Shown piece after piece: positions 23,037 to 32,396 of a DNA stretch of 38,672 nucleotides. The number at the start of each line of letters is the position of its first letter. Within the stretch, counting starts at the first letter, position 1. This DNA comes from Dethiobacter sp. (GTDB lineage Bacteria; Bacillota; Dethiobacteria; Dethiobacterales; Dethiobacteraceae): positions 1-38,672 of the forward strand of contig JAGXRN010000027.1 in assembly GCA_018335875.1 (NCBI GenBank), in the 5' to 3' direction. The position numbers and the translations under genes are program-made. The notes beneath the pieces are model-generated. The model was not told the origin of the DNA. It ran no database searches and worked only from the letters and a program-made list of their open reading frames with translations.

Positions 23037-26027
23037 CAGTGTAGCACTTAACAACCCGCCTATTACCACTGTTGCCAAAGGAGCCTGCAGTTCGCTCCCC
23101 TCGCCCAGTTTTGCCGCCAGCGGCAGCAGCCCGAGAATTGTGGTAAGTGCAGTCATCAGCACGGGGCGCAGCCTGAGCCTCACAGCATCCACTGCTGCCT
23201 CCTTTGCGTCGCTTCCCGCTGCATACAGCTTTTCCATCAGGTCAACAAGCACGATGCCGTTATTAACCACCACACCGCCCAGTATAATTATTCCTATGTA
23301 GGCGGTAATACCAAGGGGAGTCCGTGTCAGAAGCAGGGCGCCCACCACGCCTATGACTGCCAGCGGCGCTGTGAAGATAATGACAAAAGGTGTGCGCAGC
23401 GATTCAAACTGGGCAGCCAGCACCATATATATCAGCACCAGTGAAAGCAGGAAAGCCTGCCGCAGTGAGGCAAAACCCTGCTCCATCAGGAGAGCGGCAC
23501 CGGCACTCCTCACCTCGTAACCTTCCGGCAGCCCCATCTCATCCACGCGCTGCTGCAGCTCCGTCAGCAGTGTACCTATATCCCTGCCCTCAATCTGCCC
23601 GTTTATTTCAATGCTTTCACGCTGTTCCTCCCTGGTTATGGTAGCCGGACCGCTGCCTTCAGACACTTCAGCCACAGAACCAAGGGAAACCAGCAGCCCG
23701 GGAGCAGCTGTCTCAAGCGGTATTTTCTCCAGGTCGTCAATTGTCTGCCTGTCGTCCTCCTGTAAAATGACGCGAATGTTAAGAGCTTCTTTTTGGCCCC
23801 TTAAACGGCCAACTACCTGGCCGCGCAGTGCCCTGCTCACTTCCTGTCCCACGCCAAAAGGTGTCAGGCCGTATCTCAAAGCGTCATCTCCCTTCACACG
23901 GACGTGGAACTCCGGCAGAGTAACATCCAGGTTGGTTTGCACATTAGTCAGCCCCGGTATGTCTGATGCCACCTTAACTATATCGTTTGCCAGCTGCTTC
24001 AGCCTGGCAAAATCCGGTCCGTTGACTGTAAGCTGCAGCAGGTTGGCGCTGTTGCCGGGCGCAAAAAACAATGAAGAATAAAGGTTTAGCACAATTTCCT
24101 CGTCATCCTCTTTGCTGCCCAAAAGCAGCTCCCTTGTTCTGCCCATCACATCAAGAGTGCTCCGCTCTCCAGGCCGCAGTGTCACAATCAGCTGCGCGCT
24201 GTTTGACGCGCCGCCGCTGAGAGCTGTCCTTACACCGCTGAAAGTGCCTCCTGTGCCTACCTGTGCCGTCACCCTTTCTACTTCCGGCACAGAGCGCAGT
24301 TCATTTTCTATCCTTTCCGCCCGTTTTGAGGTCTCAAGCAGCCTTGTCCCCGCCGGCAGCCGCAAATCCACAGTAAAGATGCCCTCATCCACTGCCGGCA
24401 GAAATTCAGTGCCGATACGGGGCACAGCAGCAATGGAAAGACCGAATAAAAGCAGTGCTGTTGCCAGTACCAAAGCCCTGTGGGCAAGCCCCCACAGCAG
24501 CAGCCTGCGGCCATATGAAAATATTACCCCCATACTTTTTCGCCGCCTCACTACACTCCCCTCTTTCAGCCAGCGCGAGGCAAGAAGCGGTATCACTGTC
24601 AGTGAAATCAGCAGTGAGGCCAGCAGAGCATATGTCACAGTCACAGCCAGCTCCCTGAACAGTGTCCCCGTCAGCCCTCCGACAAAGACTACCGGCAGAA
24701 ATACCACCAGCGTTGTAAGAGTTGCCGCCGAGATGGCGCCGGCCACCTCGCTGCACCCCACAGCCGCCGCCTCCTCCCGTTTTTTTCCCAGCTGCAGGTG
24801 CCGGTAAATATTTTCTATCACCACGATTGAATTGTCAACAAGCATGCCCACACCAAGCGCCAACCCGCCCAGTGTCATAATATTGAGGGTCATTCCGCTT
24901 AAATACATGAGCGCAAAAGTGGCAAGGATGGAGAACGGGACTGCAACTGCCACGATAGCAGTGCTGATGATGCTGCCAAGGAACGCCATCAGCACAAGCA
25001 AAGCAAAAAAACCGCCAATGAGAAGGCTGACGGCAGTGGAGCGCAGGGAGTACTCAATAAAGCGGCCCTGGTCAAGCATAACCTCTATCTGCAGGTCGGG
25101 CAAATCTGCGGCAGCCTGCGCCAGCGCCTTGCGCGCATTCCCGGCCACTGATACTGTGTTGCTGCTCCCCTCTTTTTGAATATGAAGCCCCACAGCGGCA
25201 CAGGTATTGAGGCGCGTGATTGAGTCCGTGGCCACAACAGCTTCCATTACCCTGCCAAGGTCATTTACCCTCACCTGCAGCGGCCCTGCAAACGCCACTA
25301 CCAGCGCTGCGATGTCATCACTGTTTTGGGGACTTGATACCAGCCTTACATTTATCTCCCTCTCGTCGTGGCTGACACTGCCTGCAGGCAGGTTTGATGC
25401 GGACTGGGCGATTATCCCCGCCACCCTGCCAAGGCCCACACCGTGGCTGTAAAGATTGTCTCTCTCCAACTCCACTCTTATTTCCCTGGCAACTCCGCCG
25501 TTAATGCCCACAGACGCCACGCCCGGTACCGCCTCCAGCCTTGGCTTTATCCTTTTTTCCACCACTGAGGTGAGGCTGTCCAACTCCATATCCTCGCCGG
25601 CGGCCACAAAGACCTGCATCAGGGGCAAAAGAGACGGGTCAAATTTGATTATACGCGGCTTTCCGGCGTCATCTGAAAGCGGCAGCAGGTCGAGTTTTTC
25701 CACCAGTTCAGTCCTTGCCTCCGACATTTTTGTGTCCCAGTTAAACTGCAGTATGACAAAGGAAATACCCTCACGTGTAATGGAACGCAGCTCTTTAATG
25801 CCTGCCGTAGTCGCAGCCACTGCTTCCACGGGCTCTGTGACCAGTGTCAGCACCTCCTGTGCTGATGCGCCGGGCAGCTCGGTGATTATTGCCAAAACAG
25901 GCGGGTTTATAGCCGGCAGCATATCAAGCTGCAGGTTCCACAATGCAACACCGCCAATCAGCATTATCACCAGCATGGACATCAATGCTGCCACCGGCCT
26001 GCGGATTGCCCAGAGTGTTAGCGGCAT
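22977..26027 (-). CDS. RND-family efflux permease (AcrB/SwrC-like)
   Basis: A 1016-residue inner-membrane proton-drug antiporter with twelve membrane segments and two large extracytoplasmic loops. TM1 is at about 10-30, and TM4 carries GVGMLVDNSIVVIENIYRH, with the proton-relay Asp kept but its neighbour an Asn instead of the Asp-Asp of AcrB. TM10 has IIILGGVVVNNGIVLVDL. The internal repeat of the family is clear. Length is typical. ATG at 26027 with GGAG upstream. No membrane fusion protein or outer membrane gene is adjacent, in line with single-gene RND systems such as SwrC of Gram-positives. Substrate unknown. Confidence 0.94.
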   Translation of the reverse strand: MPLTLWAIRRPVAALMSMLVIMLIGGVALWNLQLDMLPAINPPVLAIITELPGASAQEVLTLVTEPVEAVAATTAGIKELRSITREGISFVILQFNWDTKMSEARTELVEKLDLLPLSDDAGKPRIIKFDPSLLPLMQVFVAAGEDMELDSLTSVVEKRIKPRLEAVPGVASVGINGGVAREIRVELERDNLYSHGVGLGRVAGIIAQSASNLPAGSVSHDEREINVRLVSSPQNSDDIAALVVAFAGPLQVRVNDLGRVMEAVVATDSITRLNTCAAVGLHIQKEGSSNTVSVAGNARKALAQAAADLPDLQIEVMLDQGRFIEYSLRSTAVSLLIGGFFALLVLMAFLGSIISTAIVAVAVPFSILATFALMYLSGMTLNIMTLGGLALGVGMLVDNSIVVIENIYRHLQLGKKREEAAAVGCSEVAGAISAATLTTLVVFLPVVFVGGLTGTLFRELAVTVTYALLASLLISLTVIPLLASRWLKEGSVVRRRKSMGVIFSYGRRLLLWGLAHRALVLATALLLFGLSIAAVPRIGTEFLPAVDEGIFTVDLRLPAGTRLLETSKRAERIENELRSVPEVERVTAQVGTGGTFSGVRTALSGGASNSAQLIVTLRPGERSTLDVMGRTRELLLGSKEDDEEIVLNLYSSLFFAPGNSANLLQLTVNGPDFARLKQLANDIVKVASDIPGLTNVQTNLDVTLPEFHVRVKGDDALRYGLTPFGVGQEVSRALRGQVVGRLRGQKEALNIRVILQEDDRQTIDDLEKIPLETAAPGLLVSLGSVAEVSEGSGPATITREEQRESIEINGQIEGRDIGTLLTELQQRVDEMGLPEGYEVRSAGAALLMEQGFASLRQAFLLSLVLIYMVLAAQFESLRTPFVIIFTAPLAVIGVVGALLLTRTPLGITAYIGIIILGGVVVNNGIVLVDLMEKLYAAGSDAKEAAVDAVRLRLRPVLMTALTTILGLLPLAAKLGEGSELQAPLATVVIGGLLSATLLTLLVIPVLYTMIRHRRTA

Positions 26028-26066
26028 GCGTTTCTCCTTTCAAAAGCCTTAAATATATTTGTTCAT

Positions 26067-26088
26067 GTCAACACTACTTACTGTTGAC
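26067..26088. promoter_or_regulatory. Inverted repeat GTCAACA-N8-TGTTGAC between divergent genes
   Basis: Perfect 7-bp arms, 8-nt centre, placed between the exporter (minus) and the FemAB gene (plus). It is placed where a repressor of the exporter would bind. No regulator gene is adjacent. Confidence 0.4.
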
Positions 26089-26126
26089 TGTTTTCCTGAT
26101 TGGTATTCTCAAAAAGGGGTGATGGA

Positions 26127-27191
26127 ATGAATTGGCGGTTAATCAAAGAAAGCGAGTCGGCGCGCTATGACAGTTTTTTAGCCGGCCTGGACTCAGGCGA
26201 CATCATGCAGTCCTGGTCCTGGGGCGAAGTAAAAAACGACTGGCGAGCCCACCGCGGTGTGGTGGAAGACAAAGACGGCCAGATACTTGCCGCTGCCTCG
26301 CTGCTTGTACGCAACCTCCCCCTGCCCGGACGCACAGTGGCTTACGTGCCGCGCGGCCCTGCCCTTGTCGACTACAGCGACAGCAACCTCCTGGCCTTCA
26401 CCCTTAACTCCCTTGCCGGACTCGCCCGCAAGGAGAAAGCCATCCTGCTAAAAATTGACCCTGCAGTGCCTGAGCACTCCCCCGCAGTGCTTGAAACTCT
26501 GAGCAACATGGGCTTTACCCGCACCCGGCAGACTGGTGAATTTGGCGGCCTGCAGCCGCGCCATACTTTCCGCCTTTCTTTAGACAATTCAATTGAAGAT
26601 ATCTTTTCCCGCTTTGCCAAAAAAGTACGCTATAAAATAAAATATGCCCCACAGAGGGGGCTTGTCTTTAAAAGCAACGACGAGACAAGTATTGAAGATT
26701 TTTTTCGCGTCCTGGCCAAGACCGGAAACCGCAGTGATTTTATCGTGCGCTCACCGCAGTATTTCCGCCGCCTCTACCCGATTTTAAAAAAAGAAGGCCG
26801 CATCCTCCTGCTTACCGGATACATAGCAGAAGAACCGGTCGTCTCATCGCTCACTCTCATCTTTGCCAAAACCGCCTGGGCTGCCTACGGCGGCCAGGAC
26901 GACACCCACCGCAATCTTTATACTTATCACGCCATGAATTGGGAACGCATTGCCTGGGCCAAAAGCCGCGGCGCCAAGTGGTTTGATTTTTACGGTGTGC
27001 CGGGTATTGTGGGTGAATCCCATCCGCTCCATGGCCTTTACCATTTCAAGCAAAGCTTTGGCGGCGATTATGTCTCCTATATAGGAGAGTGGGACCTACC
27101 CCTCTCCAAGCCGCTTTACCTCCTGTGGGAGCTTGGTGTGCCGGCCTACCGCAGCACTGTGAGCCGCGCCCTTAAACTATTCAGGAGATAA
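26127..27191 (+). CDS. FemAB/FemX-family aminoacyltransferase
   Basis: A 354-residue protein with the twin GNAT fold of Fem transferases: MQSWSWGEVKNDW (N-terminal signature), VAYVPRGPAL, KKVRYKIKYAPQRG between the domains, and a C-terminal YHAMNWERIAWAKSRGAKWFDFYG followed by GLYHFKQSFGG. The family adds amino acids from aminoacyl-tRNA to the side chain of the peptidoglycan stem peptide, building the interpeptide bridge. ATG at 26127 is preceded by GGGGTGATGG. It converges on murE with an 11-nt overlap. Donor amino acid unknown. Confidence 0.88.
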   Translation: MNWRLIKESESARYDSFLAGLDSGDIMQSWSWGEVKNDWRAHRGVVEDKDGQILAAASLLVRNLPLPGRTVAYVPRGPALVDYSDSNLLAFTLNSLAGLARKEKAILLKIDPAVPEHSPAVLETLSNMGFTRTRQTGEFGGLQPRHTFRLSLDNSIEDIFSRFAKKVRYKIKYAPQRGLVFKSNDETSIEDFFRVLAKTGNRSDFIVRSPQYFRRLYPILKKEGRILLLTGYIAEEPVVSSLTLIFAKTAWAAYGGQDDTHRNLYTYHAMNWERIAWAKSRGAKWFDFYGVPGIVGESHPLHGLYHFKQSFGGDYVSYIGEWDLPLSKPLYLLWELGVPAYRSTVSRALKLFRR

Positions 27192-28617
27192 AAAATGTCT
27201 CCACCGCCCTGCGGTCCGAATAAGGCACCTGCTCGCTCCCCATCAGCTGGTAGTTTTCATGGCCTTTGCCCGCCAAAAGCACAATATCTCCCTTGCCGGC
27301 GGCATTTAAAGCATAGCGCACTGCTTCTTCCCTGTCGGGAAGCACCACAGGCCGGCCTGACATTCCAACCAGGATGTCCCTGATAATCGCTATCGGGTCT
27401 TCCGAGGCCGGATTATCTGAAGTCACCACCACCAGGTCACTGTATTTTTCAGCGATGCTCCCCATAATGGGGCGCTTGGCCTTATCCCTGTCTCCCGGAC
27501 AGCCAAACACTGTTATCAGGCGCCTGTGAGGCGCCTCTTTCAGTGTCGCCAGCACTTTCTCCAACCCGTCGGGAGTATGGGCAAAATCTATAAAAATATT
27601 GTATTCCTGTTCAAAGTTTACCGCCTCCAGCCGCCCGGGCACAGTGCGCATCTCGTCAATCCCCCGCGCGATAACCTCCGGCTCAATATTTTCAGCCAAA
27701 GCCACCGCCGCAGCCGCCAGAGCATTCTGGGCATTAAAATCGCCGGGCAGGTGGACTCGCAGCAGAAACTGCTCTCCTCCCGCGCGTACTTCCAGGTCGG
27801 TCCTGTTCACCCCGCGCGCAAGCATGCGCCCCCTGATGTCCACCCCTTCTCCCATACCAAAAGAAACAACAGGCGCATCCACCATCTCAATCAGCCTTCG
27901 CCCGTATAAATCGTCGCCGTTAATAACAGCCCTCCCCCCTGCTGGCAGCAGGTTAAAAAGGTGGGCCTTAGCCAGAAAATACTCTTCCATGGTACGGTGA
28001 AAGTCCAGGTGGTCATGGCTGAGGTTTAGAAATACCGCAGTTTTAAATAAGACATGCTCCACGCGCTGCCAGGAGAGTGAATGGGAAGATACCTCCATGG
28101 CCGTGTGCTTTATCTGCTTCCTAACCAGCTCATAAAAAGTGCGGTGCAGATCAAATGCCTCCGGTGTTGTCATCCCCGCAGCCCTGTACCTGTCGCCTGT
28201 TTTAATGCCCACAGTGCCGATGACGGCACAATTATTGCCCGCCGCGCGGTAGATGGCCTGCAGGAAATGAGTGGTCGTAGTCTTGCCGTTTGTGCCTGTC
28301 ACACCCACCACATGCAGCTTCCTGCTCGGGTGCGCAAAATAACGGTCAGAAAGATACGACAAGGCGTGCCTGGTGTCATCAACCACCAGTACAGGCACAC
28401 CAAGCTCAAGTTCACGCCTGGCTACCACAGCCGCAGCGCCTCTTGCCACCGCCTGCGGCGCAAAAATATGACCGTCCACACGCAGGCCTTCCAGGCAGAC
28501 ATAAATATCACCTGGCCGCACTTGGCGCGAGTCATGCCTGATGCCTCTGATTTCTGCGTCAAGCCCGCCGCGCGGCCCCCGGTAGTCATAAGTTTTAATA
28601 ATTGTCTTTAACTTCAT
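27181..28617 (-). CDS. murE: UDP-MurNAc-tripeptide synthetase
   Basis: A 478-residue Mur ligase that adds the third amino acid of the peptidoglycan stem in the cytoplasm. ATP-binding GVTGTNGKTTTTH (105-117), central MEVSSHSLSW and LNLSHDHLDFH, C-terminal SDNPASEDP at about 401-409. The selectivity motif is DNPA, not the DNPR that contacts meso-diaminopimelate; DNPA is found in L-lysine enzymes such as that of Staphylococcus aureus. I infer a non-mDAP substrate, most likely L-Lys, which would suit the FemAB partner. It is not in a dcw cluster, so it could also be a second, specialised MurE. Confidence 0.92.
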   Translation of the reverse strand: MKLKTIIKTYDYRGPRGGLDAEIRGIRHDSRQVRPGDIYVCLEGLRVDGHIFAPQAVARGAAAVVARRELELGVPVLVVDDTRHALSYLSDRYFAHPSRKLHVVGVTGTNGKTTTTHFLQAIYRAAGNNCAVIGTVGIKTGDRYRAAGMTTPEAFDLHRTFYELVRKQIKHTAMEVSSHSLSWQRVEHVLFKTAVFLNLSHDHLDFHRTMEEYFLAKAHLFNLLPAGGRAVINGDDLYGRRLIEMVDAPVVSFGMGEGVDIRGRMLARGVNRTDLEVRAGGEQFLLRVHLPGDFNAQNALAAAAVALAENIEPEVIARGIDEMRTVPGRLEAVNFEQEYNIFIDFAHTPDGLEKVLATLKEAPHRRLITVFGCPGDRDKAKRPIMGSIAEKYSDLVVVTSDNPASEDPIAIIRDILVGMSGRPVVLPDREEAVRYALNAAGKGDIVLLAGKGHENYQLMGSEQVPYSDRRAVETFFIS

Positions 28618-28670
28618 TTAATCGCCTCTTTCGGGCTTGTCCACTCCCACACAACAGCAGATAGAAATCA

Positions 28671-28692
28671 GACACCGGTTTTCACCGGTGTC
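28671..28692. terminator. Hairpin between nifV and murE
   Basis: GACACCGG/CCGGTGTC with a 6-nt loop TTTTCA. It sits just after the nifV stop (minus strand). The T tract is weak, so it may be a pause or processing site rather than a full terminator. Confidence 0.5.
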
Positions 28693-28698
28693 CTGTTG

Positions 28699-29874
28699 TC
28701 ACATAGCACCTTTGCTCCTGTGTTTTTCCCTCAGGTAATCCTCGTAGATATACATTACCTCTTTGTCAAACAAAGGACGCTTCATATCCACGGCAGCAGA
28801 ACGCACCATGGGCAAAAGCTCAGCGGACTCCTGCTCCGACAGCGTGATGCCGTACTCCAAAAACTTAACCTCAATGGACTTGCTTCCGGAGTGTTTGCCG
28901 ATGATAATCTGCCTCTGCATACCCAACACTTCAGGGAAGATAACTTCGTAGGTGGAGGGGTTCTTCATGACGCCGTCGGCGTGGATCCCCGACTCGTGCG
29001 CAAACATGTGGGTGCCTACGATCGGTTTGCACACCGGCAGCGCACGCCCCGAGGCCAGCGCCACAAATTCCGAGATTTCCCGCAGACTCAAAGCCTTGCA
29101 GTTTACATCAATGTTAAAGAGATACTTAAGAGCCATGGCCACCTCGGCCAGAGGCGCGTTGCCCGCCCGCTCGCCAAGGCCGTTGACAGTGACGCCAACC
29201 ATGGTAGCCCCGCCTTTAACACCGGCCAAAGCATTGGCAGTGGCCATGCCAAAGTCGTTGTGAGTGTGCATCTCAATATCCATGCCCGTGGCCTCAATCA
29301 GCCTCTTTACAGTTTCCACGGTCCCAAAGGGCTCAAGCGTTCCCACAGTGTCGCAGAAACGCAGACGGTCCGCGCCATACTCTTTCCCCTTCAGTGCAAA
29401 CTCCACAAGGAAATCAAATTGAGAGCGCGAAGCATCCTCGGCGTTTACAGACACATACTTGTTGTGCTTTTTGGCAAAGTCGACCGCCCTTGCCATATTG
29501 TCCAGCACCCACTGGCGGGAAGTCTGCAACTTGTGTGTAATATGAATGTCGGAAGTGGAAATCGAGATGGCAACAGAATCGGTCCCGCAGTCTATTGACT
29601 CTTTGATGTCTTCAAGATTGGCCCTGTTCCAGGCCATGATGCTTGCTTCCAAGTCAAGTGCCACAATTTTTTTAATTGAATCTTTCTCATCGCCGCCCAT
29701 GATAGGGATGCCCACTTCCAACTGATGCACACCAAGCGCATCAAGCATCTGTGCGATTCTGACCTTCTCTTTATTGGAGAAAACCACCCCGGCAGTCTGC
29801 TCTCCGTCCCGCAAAGTGGTATCCACCAGCATAATCTGACGATTGGCCAAACCCTCGGTAAAACGATTCATCAT
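28699..29874 (-). CDS. nifV: Homocitrate synthase (NifV-like)
   Basis: A 391-residue DRE-TIM enzyme that condenses acetyl-CoA with a 2-oxoacid. Motifs: DTTLRDGEQTAGV (residues 18-30), HTHNDFGMATANAL (metal-binding His pair) and NGLGERAGNAPL. The C-terminal region is short, without the allosteric domain of LeuA. Best resemblance is to NifV, which makes homocitrate for nitrogenase, but no nif gene is near. GAGGAGG precedes the ATGATG start. Alternatives are an AksA- or lysine-pathway homocitrate synthase or a related citramalate-type enzyme. Confidence 0.82.
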   Translation of the reverse strand: MMNRFTEGLANRQIMLVDTTLRDGEQTAGVVFSNKEKVRIAQMLDALGVHQLEVGIPIMGGDEKDSIKKIVALDLEASIMAWNRANLEDIKESIDCGTDSVAISISTSDIHITHKLQTSRQWVLDNMARAVDFAKKHNKYVSVNAEDASRSQFDFLVEFALKGKEYGADRLRFCDTVGTLEPFGTVETVKRLIEATGMDIEMHTHNDFGMATANALAGVKGGATMVGVTVNGLGERAGNAPLAEVAMALKYLFNIDVNCKALSLREISEFVALASGRALPVCKPIVGTHMFAHESGIHADGVMKNPSTYEVIFPEVLGMQRQIIIGKHSGSKSIEVKFLEYGITLSEQESAELLPMVRSAAVDMKRPLFDKEVMYIYEDYLREKHRSKGAM

Positions 29875-29904
29875 AAGCCCTCCTCGCTGTCTATTAACTA
29901 TAGG

Positions 29905-29932
29905 GTAAAAAAACTCCCCCGCAGGAAGAGTT
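29905..29932 (-). terminator. Terminator of proCBA / attenuator before nifV
   Basis: On the minus strand AACTCTTCC/GGGGGAGTT (with G-T pairs) is followed by seven T. It lies about 80 nt past the proA stop and 30 nt before the nifV start, so it ends the proline operon and may also attenuate nifV. Confidence 0.75.
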
Positions 29933-30013
29933 AAATTCTATTGCTTCTCTCATGCTACATACAAACAAAACTTATATTAATTTTATCCAAAATACCCGAA
30001 TATGTCAACTTAC

Positions 30014-31267
30014 CTAACGGATTTGTCCATCACCATTGATGACAAATTTGGTGGATGTGAGCGCCACCAATCCCATGGGCCCCCTGACGTGAAGCTTCTG
30101 GGTCGAGATGCCCATCTCAGCGCCAAGGCCAAATTCAAACCCGTCTGTAAACCTGGTAGAAGCATTGACATAAACAGCCGCAGCATCCACCCTGGCCTGA
30201 AACTCCCGCGCATTCCCGTAAAGCGAAGTCACAATGGCCTCCGAATGGCCGGAGCCGTACTTGCCGATATGCGCAACAGCCTCCTCCAGCGAATCAACCA
30301 CCTTAACCGCCAGAATCAGATCCAGGTACTCCTCGTACCAGTCATCCTCCTCCGCCGCCTTTACCCTGGAATCAAGAGCCTGCACCCTCGCGCAGCCCCG
30401 CACCTCCACCCCGGCGGCAATAAAACTCTCCAGCATGCCGGGCAGGAATTTGTCGGCCACAGCGCTGTGAACCAACAGTGTCTCCATGGCATTGCAGACA
30501 CCGGGCCTGTGTGTCTTGGCATTGAAAGCAATCTCCCCGGCCATTTTTAAATCAGCGCTTTCATCCACAAAGGTATGGCAGTTGCCCACACCCGTTTCTA
30601 TCACAGGCACACTGGCGTTCTCCACCACAGACTGGATCAGCGACGCCCCTCCCCGCGGAATCAGCACATCAAGATACTTATTCAGCCGCATCATCTCAAC
30701 CACGGCCGCCCTCTCAGTATCCTCGATCAAAGTCACAGCCGACCCAGGCAGCCCCACACTCTCCACCGCCTGCCTTAACACAGCAACCAGCGCCTTATTG
30801 GAATTAATAGCCTCCGAACTGCCGCGCAGCACCACCGCATTGCCCGCCTTCAGCGCCAACCCCGCCGCATCAACTGTCACATTGGGCCTGGCCTCGTAAA
30901 TAATACCGACCACACCCATGGGCACCCTCACCTGCCCCACCTGCAGGCCATTTGGCCTTACCCACATCCCTGTCACTTCACCGACAGGGTCAGGCAAAGC
31001 AGCCAACTGCCGCAATCCCTCCATCATATCTTCAATTCTGGCCTCAGTCAGCTTCAGCCTGTCATAGTAAGCTCTTGAGTACCCTTCTTTTTTCTGCAGA
31101 ATTTCCAGATCAATTTCATTGGCAGCCAAAATCTCTGCTTTTTTGTCTCCCAGCAAACCCGCCATCGCCAGCAAAGCCTCATTTTTCAAAGATGCAGACG
31201 CCCAGGCCATCCGCTTTGAAGCTTCTTTGGCCTCAGCCGCCCTCTCTGCAACTGTACTCACATGCAT
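30014..31267 (-). CDS. proA: Glutamate-5-semialdehyde dehydrogenase (gamma-glutamyl phosphate reductase)
   Basis: A 417-residue NADPH-dependent enzyme reducing gamma-glutamyl phosphate to glutamate semialdehyde, step two of proline synthesis. The aldehyde dehydrogenase fold is clear, with YEARPNVTVDAAGLALKAGN, LRGSSEAINSN, LIPRGGASLI and the catalytic Cys in RPGVCNAMETLL. Full length. It starts 7 nt after the proB stop, with a GGGG-type ribosome binding site inside the proB end. Third gene of proC-proB-proA. Confidence 0.97.
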   Translation of the reverse strand: MHVSTVAERAAEAKEASKRMAWASASLKNEALLAMAGLLGDKKAEILAANEIDLEILQKKEGYSRAYYDRLKLTEARIEDMMEGLRQLAALPDPVGEVTGMWVRPNGLQVGQVRVPMGVVGIIYEARPNVTVDAAGLALKAGNAVVLRGSSEAINSNKALVAVLRQAVESVGLPGSAVTLIEDTERAAVVEMMRLNKYLDVLIPRGGASLIQSVVENASVPVIETGVGNCHTFVDESADLKMAGEIAFNAKTHRPGVCNAMETLLVHSAVADKFLPGMLESFIAAGVEVRGCARVQALDSRVKAAEEDDWYEEYLDLILAVKVVDSLEEAVAHIGKYGSGHSEAIVTSLYGNAREFQARVDAAAVYVNASTRFTDGFEFGLGAEMGISTQKLHVRGPMGLVALTSTKFVINGDGQIR

Positions 31268-31274
31268 CCCCCTT

Positions 31275-32396
31275 TCACGAAGACACCACCATATTATTCC
31301 TGTGAATCGCCTCGCTGCACGGCCTCTGCAGCTTCTCAGCAGCCTTTTCAGTCCTCATGCCCCTGATCATTTTAAGCTCAGGCGCACTATAATTGACAAG
31401 CCCTCTGGCAAATTCAGCACCATCCCGGTCAAAAATCGCCACCATGTCCCCCTGCTCAAATTCCCCGCTCACTTCCACAATCCCGCTTGGCAGCAAGCTC
31501 TTGCCATCTTTCAACAACGCCTTCCTCGCGCCCGCATCAACCACAATTCTGCCCTGCGCCGACTGAGCATAAGCGATCCACCGCTTCCTCCCGTCCAGAC
31601 AATCCTCCCTGGCACAGAAAAGCGTCCCCACTTCCTCACCATCGAGCACCCTCTGCAGGATATCCTTCTCTCTCCCGCTCGCAATCACCATGGGCACCCC
31701 GGAGTTCATGGCAATATCAGCCGCCAGAATCTTTGTTACCATCCCACCGGTGCCAAGCGTATCCTTGGCAGCACCGGCCCACTGCCTTACCTCCGGCGTT
31801 ATCTGCTCCACCATACCCACCAAACAAGACCCTGCCTCCTTGGGGTTTCCCGAATAAAGGCCGTCAATATCGCTCAGTATCACCAGCAAACCGGCATCCA
31901 TTAAACTCGCCACCAACGCCGACAAAGTATCATTATCACCAAACTCGATACCCTCCACAGAGACAGTATCGTTTTCATTAACAACAGGCACAACGCCAAA
32001 GTCCATCAGCGTCTGCAAAGCATTCCTCGAGTTCAGGTACCTCTTCCTGTCATTAAAATCATCCCTGGTCAAAAGTACCTGCGCCACCACCAAGCCGTAC
32101 TCGCCAAAAAGCTTCTCATACATCTGTATCAAAAGCCCCTGCCCCACAGCAGCCACAGCCTGCTTCTCCGGCGTCGACCCCGGCCTCTTCTCCAGGCCCA
32201 GCCTCCCCATACCGGCCCCCACAGCGCCCGAAGAAACAAAAATCACATTCTTGCCCTGGTTCTTCAAATCAGCCAGTTCCCTGACCACTTTTTCCATCAT
32301 TCTAAAATTCAGCTTACCAGTCCCATGTGTGAGTATCCTCGTACCAACCTTCACAACCACAGTCCTGGCATCCCTCAATCCTTCCCTCGGCTTCAA
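31275..32396 (-). CDS. proB: Glutamate 5-kinase with PUA domain
   Basis: A 373-residue amino-acid kinase, step one of proline synthesis. Kinase domain 1-260 (VVVKVGTRILTHGTGKLN, FVSSGAVGAGMGRLG, NENDTVS, LSDIDGLYS) and a C-terminal PUA domain (about 275-360: LLPSGIVEVSGEFEQGD). TTG start at 32396 overlaps the proC stop as TTGA, so the two are translationally coupled. Feedback inhibition by proline is usual for the family. Confidence 0.96.
   Translation of the reverse strand: MKPREGLRDARTVVVKVGTRILTHGTGKLNFRMMEKVVRELADLKNQGKNVIFVSSGAVGAGMGRLGLEKRPGSTPEKQAVAAVGQGLLIQMYEKLFGEYGLVVAQVLLTRDDFNDRKRYLNSRNALQTLMDFGVVPVVNENDTVSVEGIEFGDNDTLSALVASLMDAGLLVILSDIDGLYSGNPKEAGSCLVGMVEQITPEVRQWAGAAKDTLGTGGMVTKILAADIAMNSGVPMVIASGREKDILQRVLDGEEVGTLFCAREDCLDGRKRWIAYAQSAQGRIVVDAGARKALLKDGKSLLPSGIVEVSGEFEQGDMVAIFDRDGAEFARGLVNYSAPELKMIRGMRTEKAAEKLQRPCSEAIHRNNMVVSS

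Noticed and set aside
24112..24807. Long open frame opposite the RND exporter gene
   Set aside because: It is antisense to a clearly conserved protein, has Ser/Thr/Pro-rich composition typical of frame shadows, and no ribosome binding site.
29875..30013. T-box or amino-acid attenuator ahead of nifV
   Set aside because: No T-box sequence, specifier loop or leader peptide is visible; the hairpin is adequately explained as the proCBA terminator.
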